Shown: positions 53,950-63,078 of the stretch, in pieces | How positions within the stretch are numbered: position 1 is the stretch's first letter | Layout of the letters: each line of letters begins with the position of its first letter | NCBI GenBank assembly: GCA_029551145.1 | Contig: JAKPGA010000069.1 | Span: 44,051-108,050, forward strand | Source: Thermotogota bacterium | GTDB taxonomy: Bacteria; Thermotogota; Thermotogae; Thermotogales; DSM-5069 | Length of the DNA: 64,000 bases | Direction: 5' to 3' | Position numbers and translations under genes: made by a program | The notes under the pieces: model-generated | Seen by the model: only the letters and a program-made list of their open reading frames with translations | Database searches by the model: none | Told to the model about the DNA's origin: nothing

Positions 53950-54903
53950 TGAATGCCCCCCATTTGCAACATACGTACATATCATCAGATGCGCAAGAAG
54001 GAAAAGCCTGCAAAAAATCATGAATCACGAAATTGCGTGTAATAGTTTCACCTATTTGTACATACATATATCCACTTATATAAATACGCCTCAGCAACCA
54101 GCACAGTCAAGTTCAGAAGAAAGTCGTTATTCACAAACGCAAGCGCATAATCCAATGAAAATGCCGAATACTCAAATTCTCGTTTGTTTTCTCTGTTTTT
54201 CTCCTTATTTTGTATCGAGTTAACAAAACCAACGGCAAGACTAATCACTCTCAGATCTCTTTGTACATCTGCTTTCGATGTACAGAAAAAGTGGAATATG
54301 CCAAAAACGGTATTGATCATTTTGATCACTTGTGCTCGTAACAATCGCAGAATAATTTGCTTTGCTCTTACTTACGATTTGGTCTATCGAGTGCGGTCAA
54401 ATCGGCAGAGACATCTTAGATTCTTTCGAAATTCGCAAGCTGATTTCTCAGATCATCAGCATTGAAAATATGTGTGTCGACTCTAATGATATCAATTGGT
54501 GCCTGTTGATCTATCAATACGAGCAAGTCAGTTGTTTCTCAAACAACTCCGCTCGCACAAGTTTCCAGCATTTGAAATATCATCATTCCTAAGGTCACAA
54601 GTACCAACCTTAAATGGTACGATGATACTGGTCAGTACACAAAAACAGGTACAGCGTACAGCAACCACAATCTTTCAGCTATGTACACACACAATTCATG
54701 TGCCGACAAAATTACCTACACGTAGTAAGAAGCTGAGAAGTCATCTTTTCATAGGTACGTACATATTATGAGAACAAAAATCAGTCTCCCAACTATTCAC
54801 CGTCATTTTTGTTTATCACTATCACACAAAAAGAATTTGAACACTTTCGCACTTTCCTGGATTTTTTTCGTTCTTCTGCATCCCACTCAAGATTTATATA
54901 GTC
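53950..54903. other. 954-bp non-coding region with GTAC-rich cluster
   Basis: No convincing gene on either strand, while the rest of the window is almost fully coding. I count 12 GTAC sites, 8 of them between 54601 and 54762, including inverted pairs GTACCA...TGGTAC and GGTACGTACA. A separate 8-bp inverted repeat lies at 54262-54284. It must hold the promoter and probably operators of the downstream Opp unit. A decayed regulator gene is possible; I could not identify one. Confidence 0.6.
54262..54284. repeat. inverted repeat TGTACATC-7-GATGTACA
   Basis: Perfect 8-bp arms separated by TGCTTTC, inside the non-coding region about 310 bp upstream of the OppF-like start. No T-tract on either side, so a terminator is unlikely; a protein-binding site or RNA hairpin is possible. 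Confidence 0.5.
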
Positions 54904-55800
54904 TTAGCCACCTATTTTCACTTTCAGCCCATTCATTTGTAACTTGTTCTTGATTCTGAGCACGGCTTCATCAAGATCTTTAGTAATGGCATTTCTTGTT
55001 TTTTTCCACAGCGCTTCATATTTCTCTGAGACATCGTGGTAAGGTAGTAGATTCACTTCGATATCGTCGTTCAGAGATTTTAGGAATACTATGAATTCAT
55101 CAGTATCACTCTTTGAATCGTTAACACCTGGTATCACGGGTATACGGATTATTACATGCTTTTTCTTTGAGATCAGCGATCTCAGGTTTTCCTTTATGAT
55201 GTCGTTCTCTACACCCGTATTCTCTTTATGCTTTGCTCTATCAACCATCTTTAGGTCGTACAAAAACAAATCAACGTAAGGAAGAATCTTTTCCAGATCT
55301 TCCTTCGTCGTGTAACCAGAGGTATCGATGGCAACATGAATTTGGTGTGATTTGATTTTCGGGAGAACTTGCAACAGGAAATCAGTTTGAAGAAGTGGCT
55401 CACCTCCAGAGAAGGTGACGCCACCATCAGACTGATCAAAGTACATCATATCCTTTTCGATTTCCCTAAAGATATCCTCCTCTTCTACCCATTTTCCAAC
55501 TACTTTCAATGCAGTTGTTGGACATATTTGCGCACATTTGCCACAGAAAGTACAACGAGTTCTGTCGAGCATTAACCTATCTTCATCAAAGGATAGGGCC
55601 CGGTTTGGGCAAATATCGACACATGATTGGCAGTGAATACATTTGTATCTTGTCCACATGAGTTCAACCGATGGGCATATGCCTTCCGGATTATGACACC
55701 ACCAGCAAGATAAGGGGCAGCCTTTCATGAAGATCGTTGTTCTTATCCCGGGACCGTCATGGATGGCAAACCTCTGTATGTTGAATATCAATCCTGACAT
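54904..55800 (-). CDS. glycyl radical enzyme activase (radical SAM)
   Basis: Activating enzyme (298 residues) that abstracts hydrogen from the glycine of its partner encoded 1 nt upstream. Canonical motif 'FMKGCPLSCWWCHNPEG' binds the SAM cluster. Two ferredoxin-type clusters are inserted ('CIHCQSCVDICP', 'CTFCGKCAQICP'), as in activases of dehydratase-type glycyl radical enzymes but not of pyruvate formate-lyase. 'VTFSGGEPLLQ' and 'HVAIDTSGYT' complete the fold. By context this is the hydroxyproline dehydratase activase. Confidence 0.93.
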   Translation of the reverse strand: MSGLIFNIQRFAIHDGPGIRTTIFMKGCPLSCWWCHNPEGICPSVELMWTRYKCIHCQSCVDICPNRALSFDEDRLMLDRTRCTFCGKCAQICPTTALKVVGKWVEEEDIFREIEKDMMYFDQSDGGVTFSGGEPLLQTDFLLQVLPKIKSHQIHVAIDTSGYTTKEDLEKILPYVDLFLYDLKMVDRAKHKENTGVENDIIKENLRSLISKKKHVIIRIPVIPGVNDSKSDTDEFIVFLKSLNDDIEVNLLPYHDVSEKYEALWKKTRNAITKDLDEAVLRIKNKLQMNGLKVKIGG

Positions 55801-55801
55801 A

Positions 55802-58213
55802 TCAAAATTCTCCCTGTTCCGTTCTGGCGACTATCTCATCCTGCAGTCCCTTTGGAAGACTTACAAAATAATCACTGTACCCAGCTACACGCACCATCAA
55901 ATCTTCAAAATCTGTTGGTCGCTTTTGAGCTTCTCTTAGCAGTTCAGATGAAACCACATTGAATTGTACATGATGACCGCCCATTCTGAAATAGGTTCTT
56001 ATCAACTTACCGAGCTTTTCCAGATTGTCTTTCTTCTTAACCAAATCTGGTGTGAGTTTTTGATTCAACAATGCTCCACCCGTTTTGTCCCAATCGCACT
56101 TGCAAACAGACCTAAAGACTGCTGCGATACCCTTTCTGTCAGCACCTTGAACGGGTGAGATACCTTCTGAAACAGGCATACCAGCCTTTCTGCCATCGGG
56201 TGTTGCACCCGTAACACTCCCAAAATAGACATGGACCGTTGTCGGCAAGAAATAGCATCTTCTCGATGCCTTTCTGACAGGTGTGACAGGGTAGGATTCA
56301 ACCATCAGAACGATTTGATCGACAAGTTTTTTGGCGATGCTGTCAGCATAATCGTCGTCATTACCAAACTTCGGAGTTTTGTTCAGAAATACTTGTCTCA
56401 TATATTCATAGCCTTCAAAGTTTGACTTGAGTGCCTTCATGAGATCGGGGTAACTGAACATCTGTTTGTCAAACACGTTCCACTTTATCGATGCGAGGCA
56501 GTCAGATACCGTGCCAAAACCTACTAATTGGATATATTGTGTGTTGTAACGCGTTCCACCTGCGTTGTAATCTTTTGCATTTTCTACACAATCTTCAATC
56601 CATAAGGACAGAAATGGAACTGGTAGGTACTTGGCATAGAGAGTTTCAATTACATCGTTACCTCTCATCTTAATATCCAGAAAGTGCTTCAATTGTTTCA
56701 CAAACGAGTCGCACAGTTCTTCAAAATTCGCCGGTTCCTTTGTCTCGATTCCTATACGCTTGCCTGTTCTGGGATCAAAACCGCAGTTCAGGGTTATTTC
56801 AAGTATCTTAGGTAAGTTCAAATAGCCAGTCAAAATGTAGGCTTCTTTCCCAAGCGCACCTGTCTCAACGCAACCACTTACTCCTGATTCCCTGGCATCT
56901 TCGAGGGTTTTCCCTTGGCGTAGCATCCTGAGAATGATCCTGTCGTAATTGAACAACGGAGGCTCGCCAAAACCAGGCGAAAGAACCTGCAGAGCCTTTA
57001 CAAGGAACTCATCCGGATTCTTATCGCTCAGCAGCACCGCGGTGTTGGGTTGCAGCGTTCTCATTTCGTCAAGCACTTCAAGTATCAGATAAGATAGATC
57101 GTTAACCGCATTGGACCCATCGGTTTTCAGACCGCCTATGTTGATCTTTGAGAAGTCGTTGTATGTGAAACTTTCTTCTGCCGTTATCTTCACCTTTGGT
57201 ACCGAGGGTTGATTGTTGAATTTGAGCCAAAAAGCCTGAAGCAGTTCTTTGGCTTTCTCCCGTGTAAGTCTACCTGAAGCCATATCTGTGCAGAAAAATT
57301 TGTAAATATGCTGGTCTAATCTCCCTGGAGTGAAAGAGTCCCATGGATTTGTCTCGTAAGTTATTCCAACGTGAATGAACCAGTAATGTTGAAGTGCTTC
57401 CCAAAAGGTTTCAGGTGCATGAGCGGGCACTTTTTCACAGATCTTGGCCATTTCTATGAGTTCCTTCTTTCTTTCATCATCTGTCTCGTTGTCAGCAAGA
57501 TCTCTGAGTTTCTGAGAATATCGATTGGCATATATCAATATGGCATCAGCAGCTATGTTCATCGCTTTGAGTTCCTCACATTTCTCAAAATATTCTGGAT
57601 CTGAAACGGATAATTTCTGCATCTGCTCTCTTATTTTCTGTTTTATATCGAGCACGCCAGTTTTGAAAATCTTGCCACCACCAGAGGTGTGGCCTGGTGC
57701 TCTCTGCTCCATAAACTCTGTCCAAATTCCTGCTTCATATGCGTCTTTCCAATCTTGAGACATGTTTTCAAAGATCAGATCTCTCATAGCCTGTCCCTGC
57801 CAGAATGGGATAACTTCCTTTTCATACGTGCTGCGGGTTTCATCGTCAACTTGAAATGGCATGTTTTTCCTTGTTGCCAGCGTCTGAAGATCCTCCAAAG
57901 TATGAACACATATCTCTGGATAAGTCGGGACTTCCTTTGGTCCAGTTCCTCTAATGCCTACTATGAGCTGCCCTTCTTCTACGGGAAGCGTGCAGTTTTC
58001 CATTACGTACTTGAAGGCCAGGGCACGCAAGACAGGATAAGAGACATTTTTCGGTGCTTTGTATTTGTAGAAATCTGTTATCAATTTTGCACGCTCAACG
58101 GATATCCTTTCCTTGGATTTGATACTTTCTTCTCTTAGTCTTTTTATTCGATCGTTTATGGGTTTCACACTCGAACGTCTTTGTTCAATTTCTTCATAGA
58201 TTCTTGTTTCCAA
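55802..58213 (-). CDS. hypD: glycyl radical enzyme, probable trans-4-hydroxy-L-proline dehydratase
   Basis: An 803-residue glycyl radical enzyme. The glycine loop 'RVAGYSDYFVSLPKGLQDE' holds the radical Gly (~778). The thiyl Cys is in 'GVSGCVETGA' (C448, E450): a C-x-E dehydratase, not the Cys-Cys of pyruvate formate-lyase. Compared with the C. difficile hydroxyproline dehydratase residues as I remember them (D278, S334, D339, F340, C434, E436), this protein has D292, S348, D353, F354, C448 and E450 with identical spacings; F167 and H175 match F152 and H160 with a one-residue shift. It would convert hydroxyproline to pyrroline-5-carboxylate. TTG start 8 nt after GGAGG. No proC is in the window. 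Confidence 0.82.
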   Translation of the reverse strand: METRIYEEIEQRRSSVKPINDRIKRLREESIKSKERISVERAKLITDFYKYKAPKNVSYPVLRALAFKYVMENCTLPVEEGQLIVGIRGTGPKEVPTYPEICVHTLEDLQTLATRKNMPFQVDDETRSTYEKEVIPFWQGQAMRDLIFENMSQDWKDAYEAGIWTEFMEQRAPGHTSGGGKIFKTGVLDIKQKIREQMQKLSVSDPEYFEKCEELKAMNIAADAILIYANRYSQKLRDLADNETDDERKKELIEMAKICEKVPAHAPETFWEALQHYWFIHVGITYETNPWDSFTPGRLDQHIYKFFCTDMASGRLTREKAKELLQAFWLKFNNQPSVPKVKITAEESFTYNDFSKINIGGLKTDGSNAVNDLSYLILEVLDEMRTLQPNTAVLLSDKNPDEFLVKALQVLSPGFGEPPLFNYDRIILRMLRQGKTLEDARESGVSGCVETGALGKEAYILTGYLNLPKILEITLNCGFDPRTGKRIGIETKEPANFEELCDSFVKQLKHFLDIKMRGNDVIETLYAKYLPVPFLSLWIEDCVENAKDYNAGGTRYNTQYIQLVGFGTVSDCLASIKWNVFDKQMFSYPDLMKALKSNFEGYEYMRQVFLNKTPKFGNDDDYADSIAKKLVDQIVLMVESYPVTPVRKASRRCYFLPTTVHVYFGSVTGATPDGRKAGMPVSEGISPVQGADRKGIAAVFRSVCKCDWDKTGGALLNQKLTPDLVKKKDNLEKLGKLIRTYFRMGGHHVQFNVVSSELLREAQKRPTDFEDLMVRVAGYSDYFVSLPKGLQDEIVARTEQGEF

Positions 58214-58238
58214 ATAAATCACCTCCGCGCAGGAATTT

Positions 58239-59324
58239 TCAAAGTGCGATAAGTTCCTCAGTTAGTGCTGTGATTTTCTCAAAACAGCGATCTCGTACGA
58301 TCACGTCATTCTCTATCCGTATGCCGAACTTTCCGGGAATATAGATGCCCGGTTCAACTGTTATTACTGCCCCTGATGGTAAAGGTTCATCAAAGATTGG
58401 TCCCATTCTCGGCGATTCGTGAACCTCAAGACCTATTCCATGGCCCAAACCGTACTTAAAACAGTATTCAGCGTATTTACTCTGGAGAATGACCTGTCTT
58501 GCCACCTGATCCACATGCCTTGCAATCACTCCGGCTGCACCTTCATTTGTTGCCTTCTCAAGAGATTCTCTTACAAGATCATAGCACTCGATGATTTCCT
58601 CTGTGGGCTTCCCCAGAAGCGCCATTCTTGTTATATCACAACAGTAACCATCGATTCGAGCACCGAAATCAAACAAGATCAGTTCGCCGTTCTGTATCTT
58701 TTTCTCTGTGGGTTTCACATGAGGTTTAGAAGTACTTGCCCCAGATCCAATTAGAGTCTCAAAGCCCACTTGAGCTCCAAGTTTCTTGATTCTATATTCC
58801 AACTCAGCACATATCTCAATTTCCGAGACACCATCTTTTACACAAGAAAGCGTTTCCATAAAAGCTTGTTCGGCGATTCTACTGGCTTTACGTATTTTAT
58901 CAATCTCTTCTTCCGATTTCGTCGATCGCATCTTGTAAAGTGTCTGATCAATTGGAACAAACCTGACGTTGAGCATCTTGCTCAGTTCGTCGTAAGTCTT
59001 AAAGTCAAGCCTCTCAGCCTCAAAACCTACAACTTGCGCTGATAGCTCTTTCAAAAAGTTTACCACTGTGTTTGCGAGCCGACCTGTTGTATGTCTCACC
59101 AAGATAAAATCCGTTTCCTGTTCAGCTTGTTCGAAATATCTGGAATCGGTGATTATATAATTGGATTTATCATGGATTATCAGGATGCTACAAGAGCCTC
59201 GAAAACCTGACAAATAAAAGGTGTTGGCGGTTGATGAACTTTCATAGTTCCAAATCATTACTGTATCTACATCTTTACAAACAGAAGATCTAACAGCTTC
59301 CATCAGTTCTTGTGTCCTGTTCAT
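58239..59324 (-). CDS. M24 Xaa-Pro peptidase (prolidase-like)
   Basis: Metallopeptidase of 361 residues that cleaves the bond before proline or hydroxyproline. The five M24 metal ligands are visible: two Asp in 'FDFGARIDGYCCDITR', His in 'GLGHGIGLEVHESP', Glu in 'VEPGIYIPGKFG' and Glu in 'RIENDVIV'. Length and creatinase-like N-terminal domain fit prolidase or aminopeptidase P. ATG 59324 is 7 nt after GGGAG and 14 nt after the GH127 stop. No signal peptide. Between GH127 and the dehydratase it would free hydroxyproline from small peptides. Confidence 0.93.
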   Translation of the reverse strand: MNRTQELMEAVRSSVCKDVDTVMIWNYESSSTANTFYLSGFRGSCSILIIHDKSNYIITDSRYFEQAEQETDFILVRHTTGRLANTVVNFLKELSAQVVGFEAERLDFKTYDELSKMLNVRFVPIDQTLYKMRSTKSEEEIDKIRKASRIAEQAFMETLSCVKDGVSEIEICAELEYRIKKLGAQVGFETLIGSGASTSKPHVKPTEKKIQNGELILFDFGARIDGYCCDITRMALLGKPTEEIIECYDLVRESLEKATNEGAAGVIARHVDQVARQVILQSKYAEYCFKYGLGHGIGLEVHESPRMGPIFDEPLPSGAVITVEPGIYIPGKFGIRIENDVIVRDRCFEKITALTEELIAL

Positions 59325-59338
59325 ATGTGTTCTCCCTT

Positions 59339-61231
59339 CTACACCAATCTTATCCATACGACCATCGGTCCCGCATCTCTGTTTGCCCATAGGCAATATG
59401 GAATGAGTGTAAATTCGACAGGCTTATCGGCCTCTATTTTGCTAACTGGCACGTAAAGTTTGCCTTTCCAATAGTCCATATCGTAGGCAAATCCCTTACC
59501 ATGGATCGAAGTCACTGCACCAAGAGCATCAATGTTCCCGTATTTAGTCTCCAGTTCTGGCTGCTCATAATTTACCCTCAAGGCACGAACCTCGAAATTG
59601 TTATCAGCAGCTTCTGCACAATACACAACTGGGCCTCTCTTAACAGCAGCTCTGCCTCTGTTTTCTTCTACAAAAGGATGACTTCGAACCAGTTCAACTG
59701 GCATTGAGAAAGATAGATCCACTGAATCACCTGTTTTCCATATTCTTCTCAGTTCAACGTAACCATTCTTTGGCTTAACATGTACACTCTCACCGTTCAA
59801 TCTAACTGAGAAATCTTCAGTCCAACCTGGTATTCTCAAAAAGACTGATATTTCTTCTGTGGGGTCACATCTGTCAAAATGAATTCTCACTTCCTCAGAC
59901 CAGGGATAATCCGTTTCCATAGTTATTCGTAGGTGCCCAAAACGCGTATTGAAATCCGCTTTACTTTCTTCATAAAAGTTCACGAACACCTTCGACTCAT
60001 CCTTTGCCAGTGAATATATGTACCCGGGTAGGGAAGTGATGAGCCTTGCTATATTCGGTGGGCAACAGGCGCACTCAAACCATTCTTTTCTTCTGTGTGT
60101 GCCATCACTTTCCAGTGGATTGTCGTAGAAATAATGCCTTCCATCCAAAGAAATGCCTGAGAGCAACCCGTTGTAAAGCACCTGCTCCATCGTATCTACG
60201 TATTTACCATCAGCGGTTGCCAAGAACATCCTGTAATTCCACATAAAGCTTGCGATTGCCGCACAGGTCTCTGTATATGCTCTTTTGTTTGGCAGTTCGT
60301 ATTCTTTACCAAAAGCCTCCCACTCGGATCGAGAGCCACACCCGCCTGTGATGTGCATCTTCTTTTGCACAAGATCGTTCCAAAGTCTTTCAAGGGCTTT
60401 CCAGAGGTCTTTAGCACCTGTCTCAAGATAAACATCAGCGGCACCGCAGCATAAATACAGCATTCTGACCGCATGCCCAGCAAGTTCGTCGAGTTCGACA
60501 AAAGGTTTGTGATCGACAAAATACTCTGGTGTTATACCTGGGTATTTCGAACTGCTTGCGTAACCTTTTCCCCGCGCACGCACAAAATAATCTGCGAGCT
60601 TCAGGTATCTTGAATCTCCTGTTTCTCTGTACAATTCAACAAGTGCCATCTCAACCTCGGGATGACCATCGAGTTCTGGTCTTTTGTTCGGTCCAAAAAC
60701 GCTATCTATGTGATCGGCAAATCTTCTTGCCACTTCAAACAAAGTGTCCTCGCCGGTTAGTCTTTTATTTGCAATCGCCGCTTGAATTAGGTGACCAGCA
60801 CAATACATTTCATGAGACCAACCAAGATCTGTCCACCTTTCGCTTTTTTTGTCCTTCGGATAATAACTGTCGATATAGCCATCGTCATCCTGTGCAGCCT
60901 TGATCTCCTGAATGGCAAACTTGAGAGCTTGTCTGAGTTTTTCATTTGCTTTTGTTGCAAGAAGAAAGGAAACTGCTTCAGCCCATTTGTGAACATCGGT
61001 ATCATTGAAACGAAAACCTTGGAAAGATCCCTTCTTCTTACCGGATGCAAATCTCAGGTTATCCATCCGTCCTGTTTTTTCCAAAAGATCATACATCGTT
61101 GCAAGTGTTACTCGATCTGCCCTTTCAAGATAATCCCCTAAAAAACCAAAGATTCGAACACTGGATATTTCCACGCCTTTCAAGACTGCAAAAGGACTTC
61201 TCTGCACATCAACGGGTAATCTTTCACCCAT
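59339..61231 (-). CDS. beta-L-arabinofuranosidase, GH127
   Basis: A 630-residue (alpha/alpha)6-barrel glycosidase like Bifidobacterium HypBA1, which cleaves beta-L-arabinofuranose on hydroxyproline in extensin-type glycans. The zinc-thiolate site is present: E321 and C323 in 'YTETCAAI', C389 and C390 in 'WFECACCPPN' (one is the nucleophile), and acid/base E305 in 'SEWEAFG'. The 16-residue and 2-residue spacings equal E322/E338/C340 of HypBA1 as I remember them. No signal peptide, so it acts in the cytoplasm on imported substrate. ATG follows GGGAGG. Transporter genes precede it and a prolidase follows. Confidence 0.93.
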   Translation of the reverse strand: MGERLPVDVQRSPFAVLKGVEISSVRIFGFLGDYLERADRVTLATMYDLLEKTGRMDNLRFASGKKKGSFQGFRFNDTDVHKWAEAVSFLLATKANEKLRQALKFAIQEIKAAQDDDGYIDSYYPKDKKSERWTDLGWSHEMYCAGHLIQAAIANKRLTGEDTLFEVARRFADHIDSVFGPNKRPELDGHPEVEMALVELYRETGDSRYLKLADYFVRARGKGYASSSKYPGITPEYFVDHKPFVELDELAGHAVRMLYLCCGAADVYLETGAKDLWKALERLWNDLVQKKMHITGGCGSRSEWEAFGKEYELPNKRAYTETCAAIASFMWNYRMFLATADGKYVDTMEQVLYNGLLSGISLDGRHYFYDNPLESDGTHRRKEWFECACCPPNIARLITSLPGYIYSLAKDESKVFVNFYEESKADFNTRFGHLRITMETDYPWSEEVRIHFDRCDPTEEISVFLRIPGWTEDFSVRLNGESVHVKPKNGYVELRRIWKTGDSVDLSFSMPVELVRSHPFVEENRGRAAVKRGPVVYCAEAADNNFEVRALRVNYEQPELETKYGNIDALGAVTSIHGKGFAYDMDYWKGKLYVPVSKIEADKPVEFTLIPYCLWANRDAGPMVVWIRLV

Positions 61232-61254
61232 CTTTCTTACCTCCCTTCAATCGA

Positions 61255-62103
61255 TCACTTCATACCTGTCATGACAATGCCGCGTTGGAAATAATTCTGC
61301 CCTATGAAATAAATAACAATCGGAGGAATCATAATCACCGAAGATGCTGCCATCAAAAGGTTCCATTTCGTGCTGTAAGCCCCTCGAAATATAGTCAATC
61401 CGACAGCCAAAGTATATTTTTTCGCATCATTCAGGTAAATAATGGGTCCCATCAGGTCTCCCCAAACACCAAGAAAAGTGAATACAGCTACGGTTATAAG
61501 TGCAGGTTTAGACAAAGGTACAACGATCTTCCATAAGACTTGCCATGGTGTTGCTCCATCAAGATAAGCAGCCTCATCAAGTTCGATTGGCAGACCCGCG
61601 AAAAATTGTCTGAGCATGAAAATGTAATAAGCACTACCACCGAACCAAGCTGGGACCGTCAATGGTAGGTAAGTATTTACAAAACCAAGTGATTTCCAAA
61701 GAATGAAGGTTGGGATTAGCGTAACGGCATACGGTATCATCAAAGAAGTCAAGATTATGAAGAACAAAAGATCTCTGCCACGCCAACGAAGTCTGGAAAA
61801 TGCAAATGCAGCCATTGGTGCAGTTAATAGCGTACCAGCCTCGACAAACACCAATACAATCAGTGTGTTGAAAAGATATCTGAAAAACGGCATAGCAGTC
61901 AAAGCTTGAGGATAGTTCTGCCAGCGAAATGGTTTTGGGATCCACTCCAGTGGCATCCTGAAAATCTGACCAGTAGACATCAATGAACTTCTAACCAGCC
62001 ACAAAAAAGGCATGAGATATATTACCGATCCCAGAACCAACACGATGAATGTAACAGTCTTTCCTGTTAGAAAAGTTGTCCTCCTTCCTCCAAGACTTGC
62101 CAC
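61255..62103 (-). CDS. CUT1 sugar ABC permease (MalG-like)
   Basis: Membrane subunit of 282 residues with six spans and the coupling motif 'PIELDEAAYLDGATPWQVLWKIVVPL' (EAA motif of sugar importers). C-terminal hydrophobic end typical of MalG-type permeases ('YFIGQNYFQRGIVMTGMK'). Pairs with the MalF-like permease 18 nt upstream; GH127 follows after 23 nt. Confidence 0.93.
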   Translation of the reverse strand: MASLGGRRTTFLTGKTVTFIVLVLGSVIYLMPFLWLVRSSLMSTGQIFRMPLEWIPKPFRWQNYPQALTAMPFFRYLFNTLIVLVFVEAGTLLTAPMAAFAFSRLRWRGRDLLFFIILTSLMIPYAVTLIPTFILWKSLGFVNTYLPLTVPAWFGGSAYYIFMLRQFFAGLPIELDEAAYLDGATPWQVLWKIVVPLSKPALITVAVFTFLGVWGDLMGPIIYLNDAKKYTLAVGLTIFRGAYSTKWNLLMAASSVIMIPPIVIYFIGQNYFQRGIVMTGMK

Positions 62104-62121
62104 TTTTTACACCTCCAGGAA

Positions 62122-63003
62122 TTATTTTCTCAGTGCTTCGTAATAAACCCAGTACCGTGATGTCCTAAATATGATGACGGTTAAGCATATAATTATCGCG
62201 AAGATTATCACCGACAAAGCGCATGCGTACCCCATTTTTCCATACTGAAATCCTGTGAGAAAGATATAGTACGTGTAGAACATACTTGAGTAATTCGGAC
62301 CACCGCTGGTCATAATATATGCCTGTGTAAATCCACCTTGCAATGCACCTATAACACCCATGAGCAGGTTGAAGAATATGGTAGGTGTCATCATGGGTAT
62401 GGTCACGTGACACAATTTGTGCCACCAGGTTGCGCCGTCAAGCATGGCTGCCTCGTAAAGATATTCTGGTATTCCCTGTAGTCCAGCAAGGAAAATCGTT
62501 ATTGTGTAACCTATGGTCCAGGTACTCATCACAATAAAGGCTGGTATCACTTGTTTCTCATCGTATATCCATCTGAGTGCCGGCAATCCTATCGATTTGA
62601 AAATATGGTTCAATAAGCCAAACTGTGGGTGGTACAGCGTCAACCAAACCATTGCGACCGCAACAGATGGTGTGATCGATGGTATAAAGAAGAATGTTCT
62701 AAACAGTGATCTTCCAGGGACTTTCACATTCAACAGTAGTGCCCAGAAAAAACTAACAAGCAAGCCAGCGACTACACTTCCAATGGCGTAATAGAAAGTT
62801 ACGAAAAGCGACTTTTTGAATATGAAGTCATTGAAGAGTTTTGCGTAGTTTTCCCATCCTATCCATTGAGGTTTACCTGCGAGTGACCAGTTCGTGAAAC
62901 TCATAAAAATCGCCGCGATTGTTGGACCCAAGACCCACAAAAAGTATCCAACAATTCCAGGAAGAGCAAGCATAATACCCCATTTTGTCTCGAATTTCTT
63001 CAA
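62122..63003 (-). CDS. CUT1 sugar ABC permease (MalF-like)
   Basis: Membrane subunit of 293 residues, short form without the large MalF periplasmic domain. EAA motif 'IPEYLYEAAMLDGATWWHKLCHVTIPMM'. N-terminal 'GIMLALPGIVGYFLWVLGPTIAAIFMSFT' is typical of the UgpA-like group. No ATPase gene is in the unit; CUT1 systems commonly share an MsmK/UgpC-type ATPase encoded elsewhere. Confidence 0.93.
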   Translation of the reverse strand: MKKFETKWGIMLALPGIVGYFLWVLGPTIAAIFMSFTNWSLAGKPQWIGWENYAKLFNDFIFKKSLFVTFYYAIGSVVAGLLVSFFWALLLNVKVPGRSLFRTFFFIPSITPSVAVAMVWLTLYHPQFGLLNHIFKSIGLPALRWIYDEKQVIPAFIVMSTWTIGYTITIFLAGLQGIPEYLYEAAMLDGATWWHKLCHVTIPMMTPTIFFNLLMGVIGALQGGFTQAYIMTSGGPNYSSMFYTYYIFLTGFQYGKMGYACALSVIIFAIIICLTVIIFRTSRYWVYYEALRK

Positions 63004-63030
63004 AGGACTTCACACTCCTTGTATGAAATG

Positions 63031-63056
63031 AGAGGGGGCAATGACTCTCCCCCTCT
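63031..63056 (-). terminator. GC hairpin between sugar receptor and permease genes
   Basis: AGAGGGGG-AGAGTCATTG-CCCCCTCT on the minus strand, 22 nt after the receptor stop, with CATTTCAT after it and no real T-run. It looks like a receptor-mRNA stabiliser or partial terminator, in the same position as the LIV hairpin. Confidence 0.6.
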
Positions 63057-63078
63057 GATCAAGTTGTGATGAAAATGA

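Noticed and set aside
54300-54640. Minus-strand reading with protein-like stretches ('ETTDLLVLIDQQAPIDIIRVDT') that suggested a decayed regulator.
   Set aside because: Three in-frame stops in about 110 codons, near chance, and no family could be named; kept only as a possibility within the non-coding region.
54048-54771. Small ORFs of 60-98 aa on both strands of the 954-bp gap.
   Set aside because: No SD, no codon pattern or motif, and mutually overlapping; treated as chance frames.
55802-58213. Calling the glycyl radical enzyme pyruvate formate-lyase.
   Set aside because: The active site has Cys-Val-Glu instead of the Cys-Cys pair, and the activase carries extra ferredoxin clusters, both features of dehydratases.
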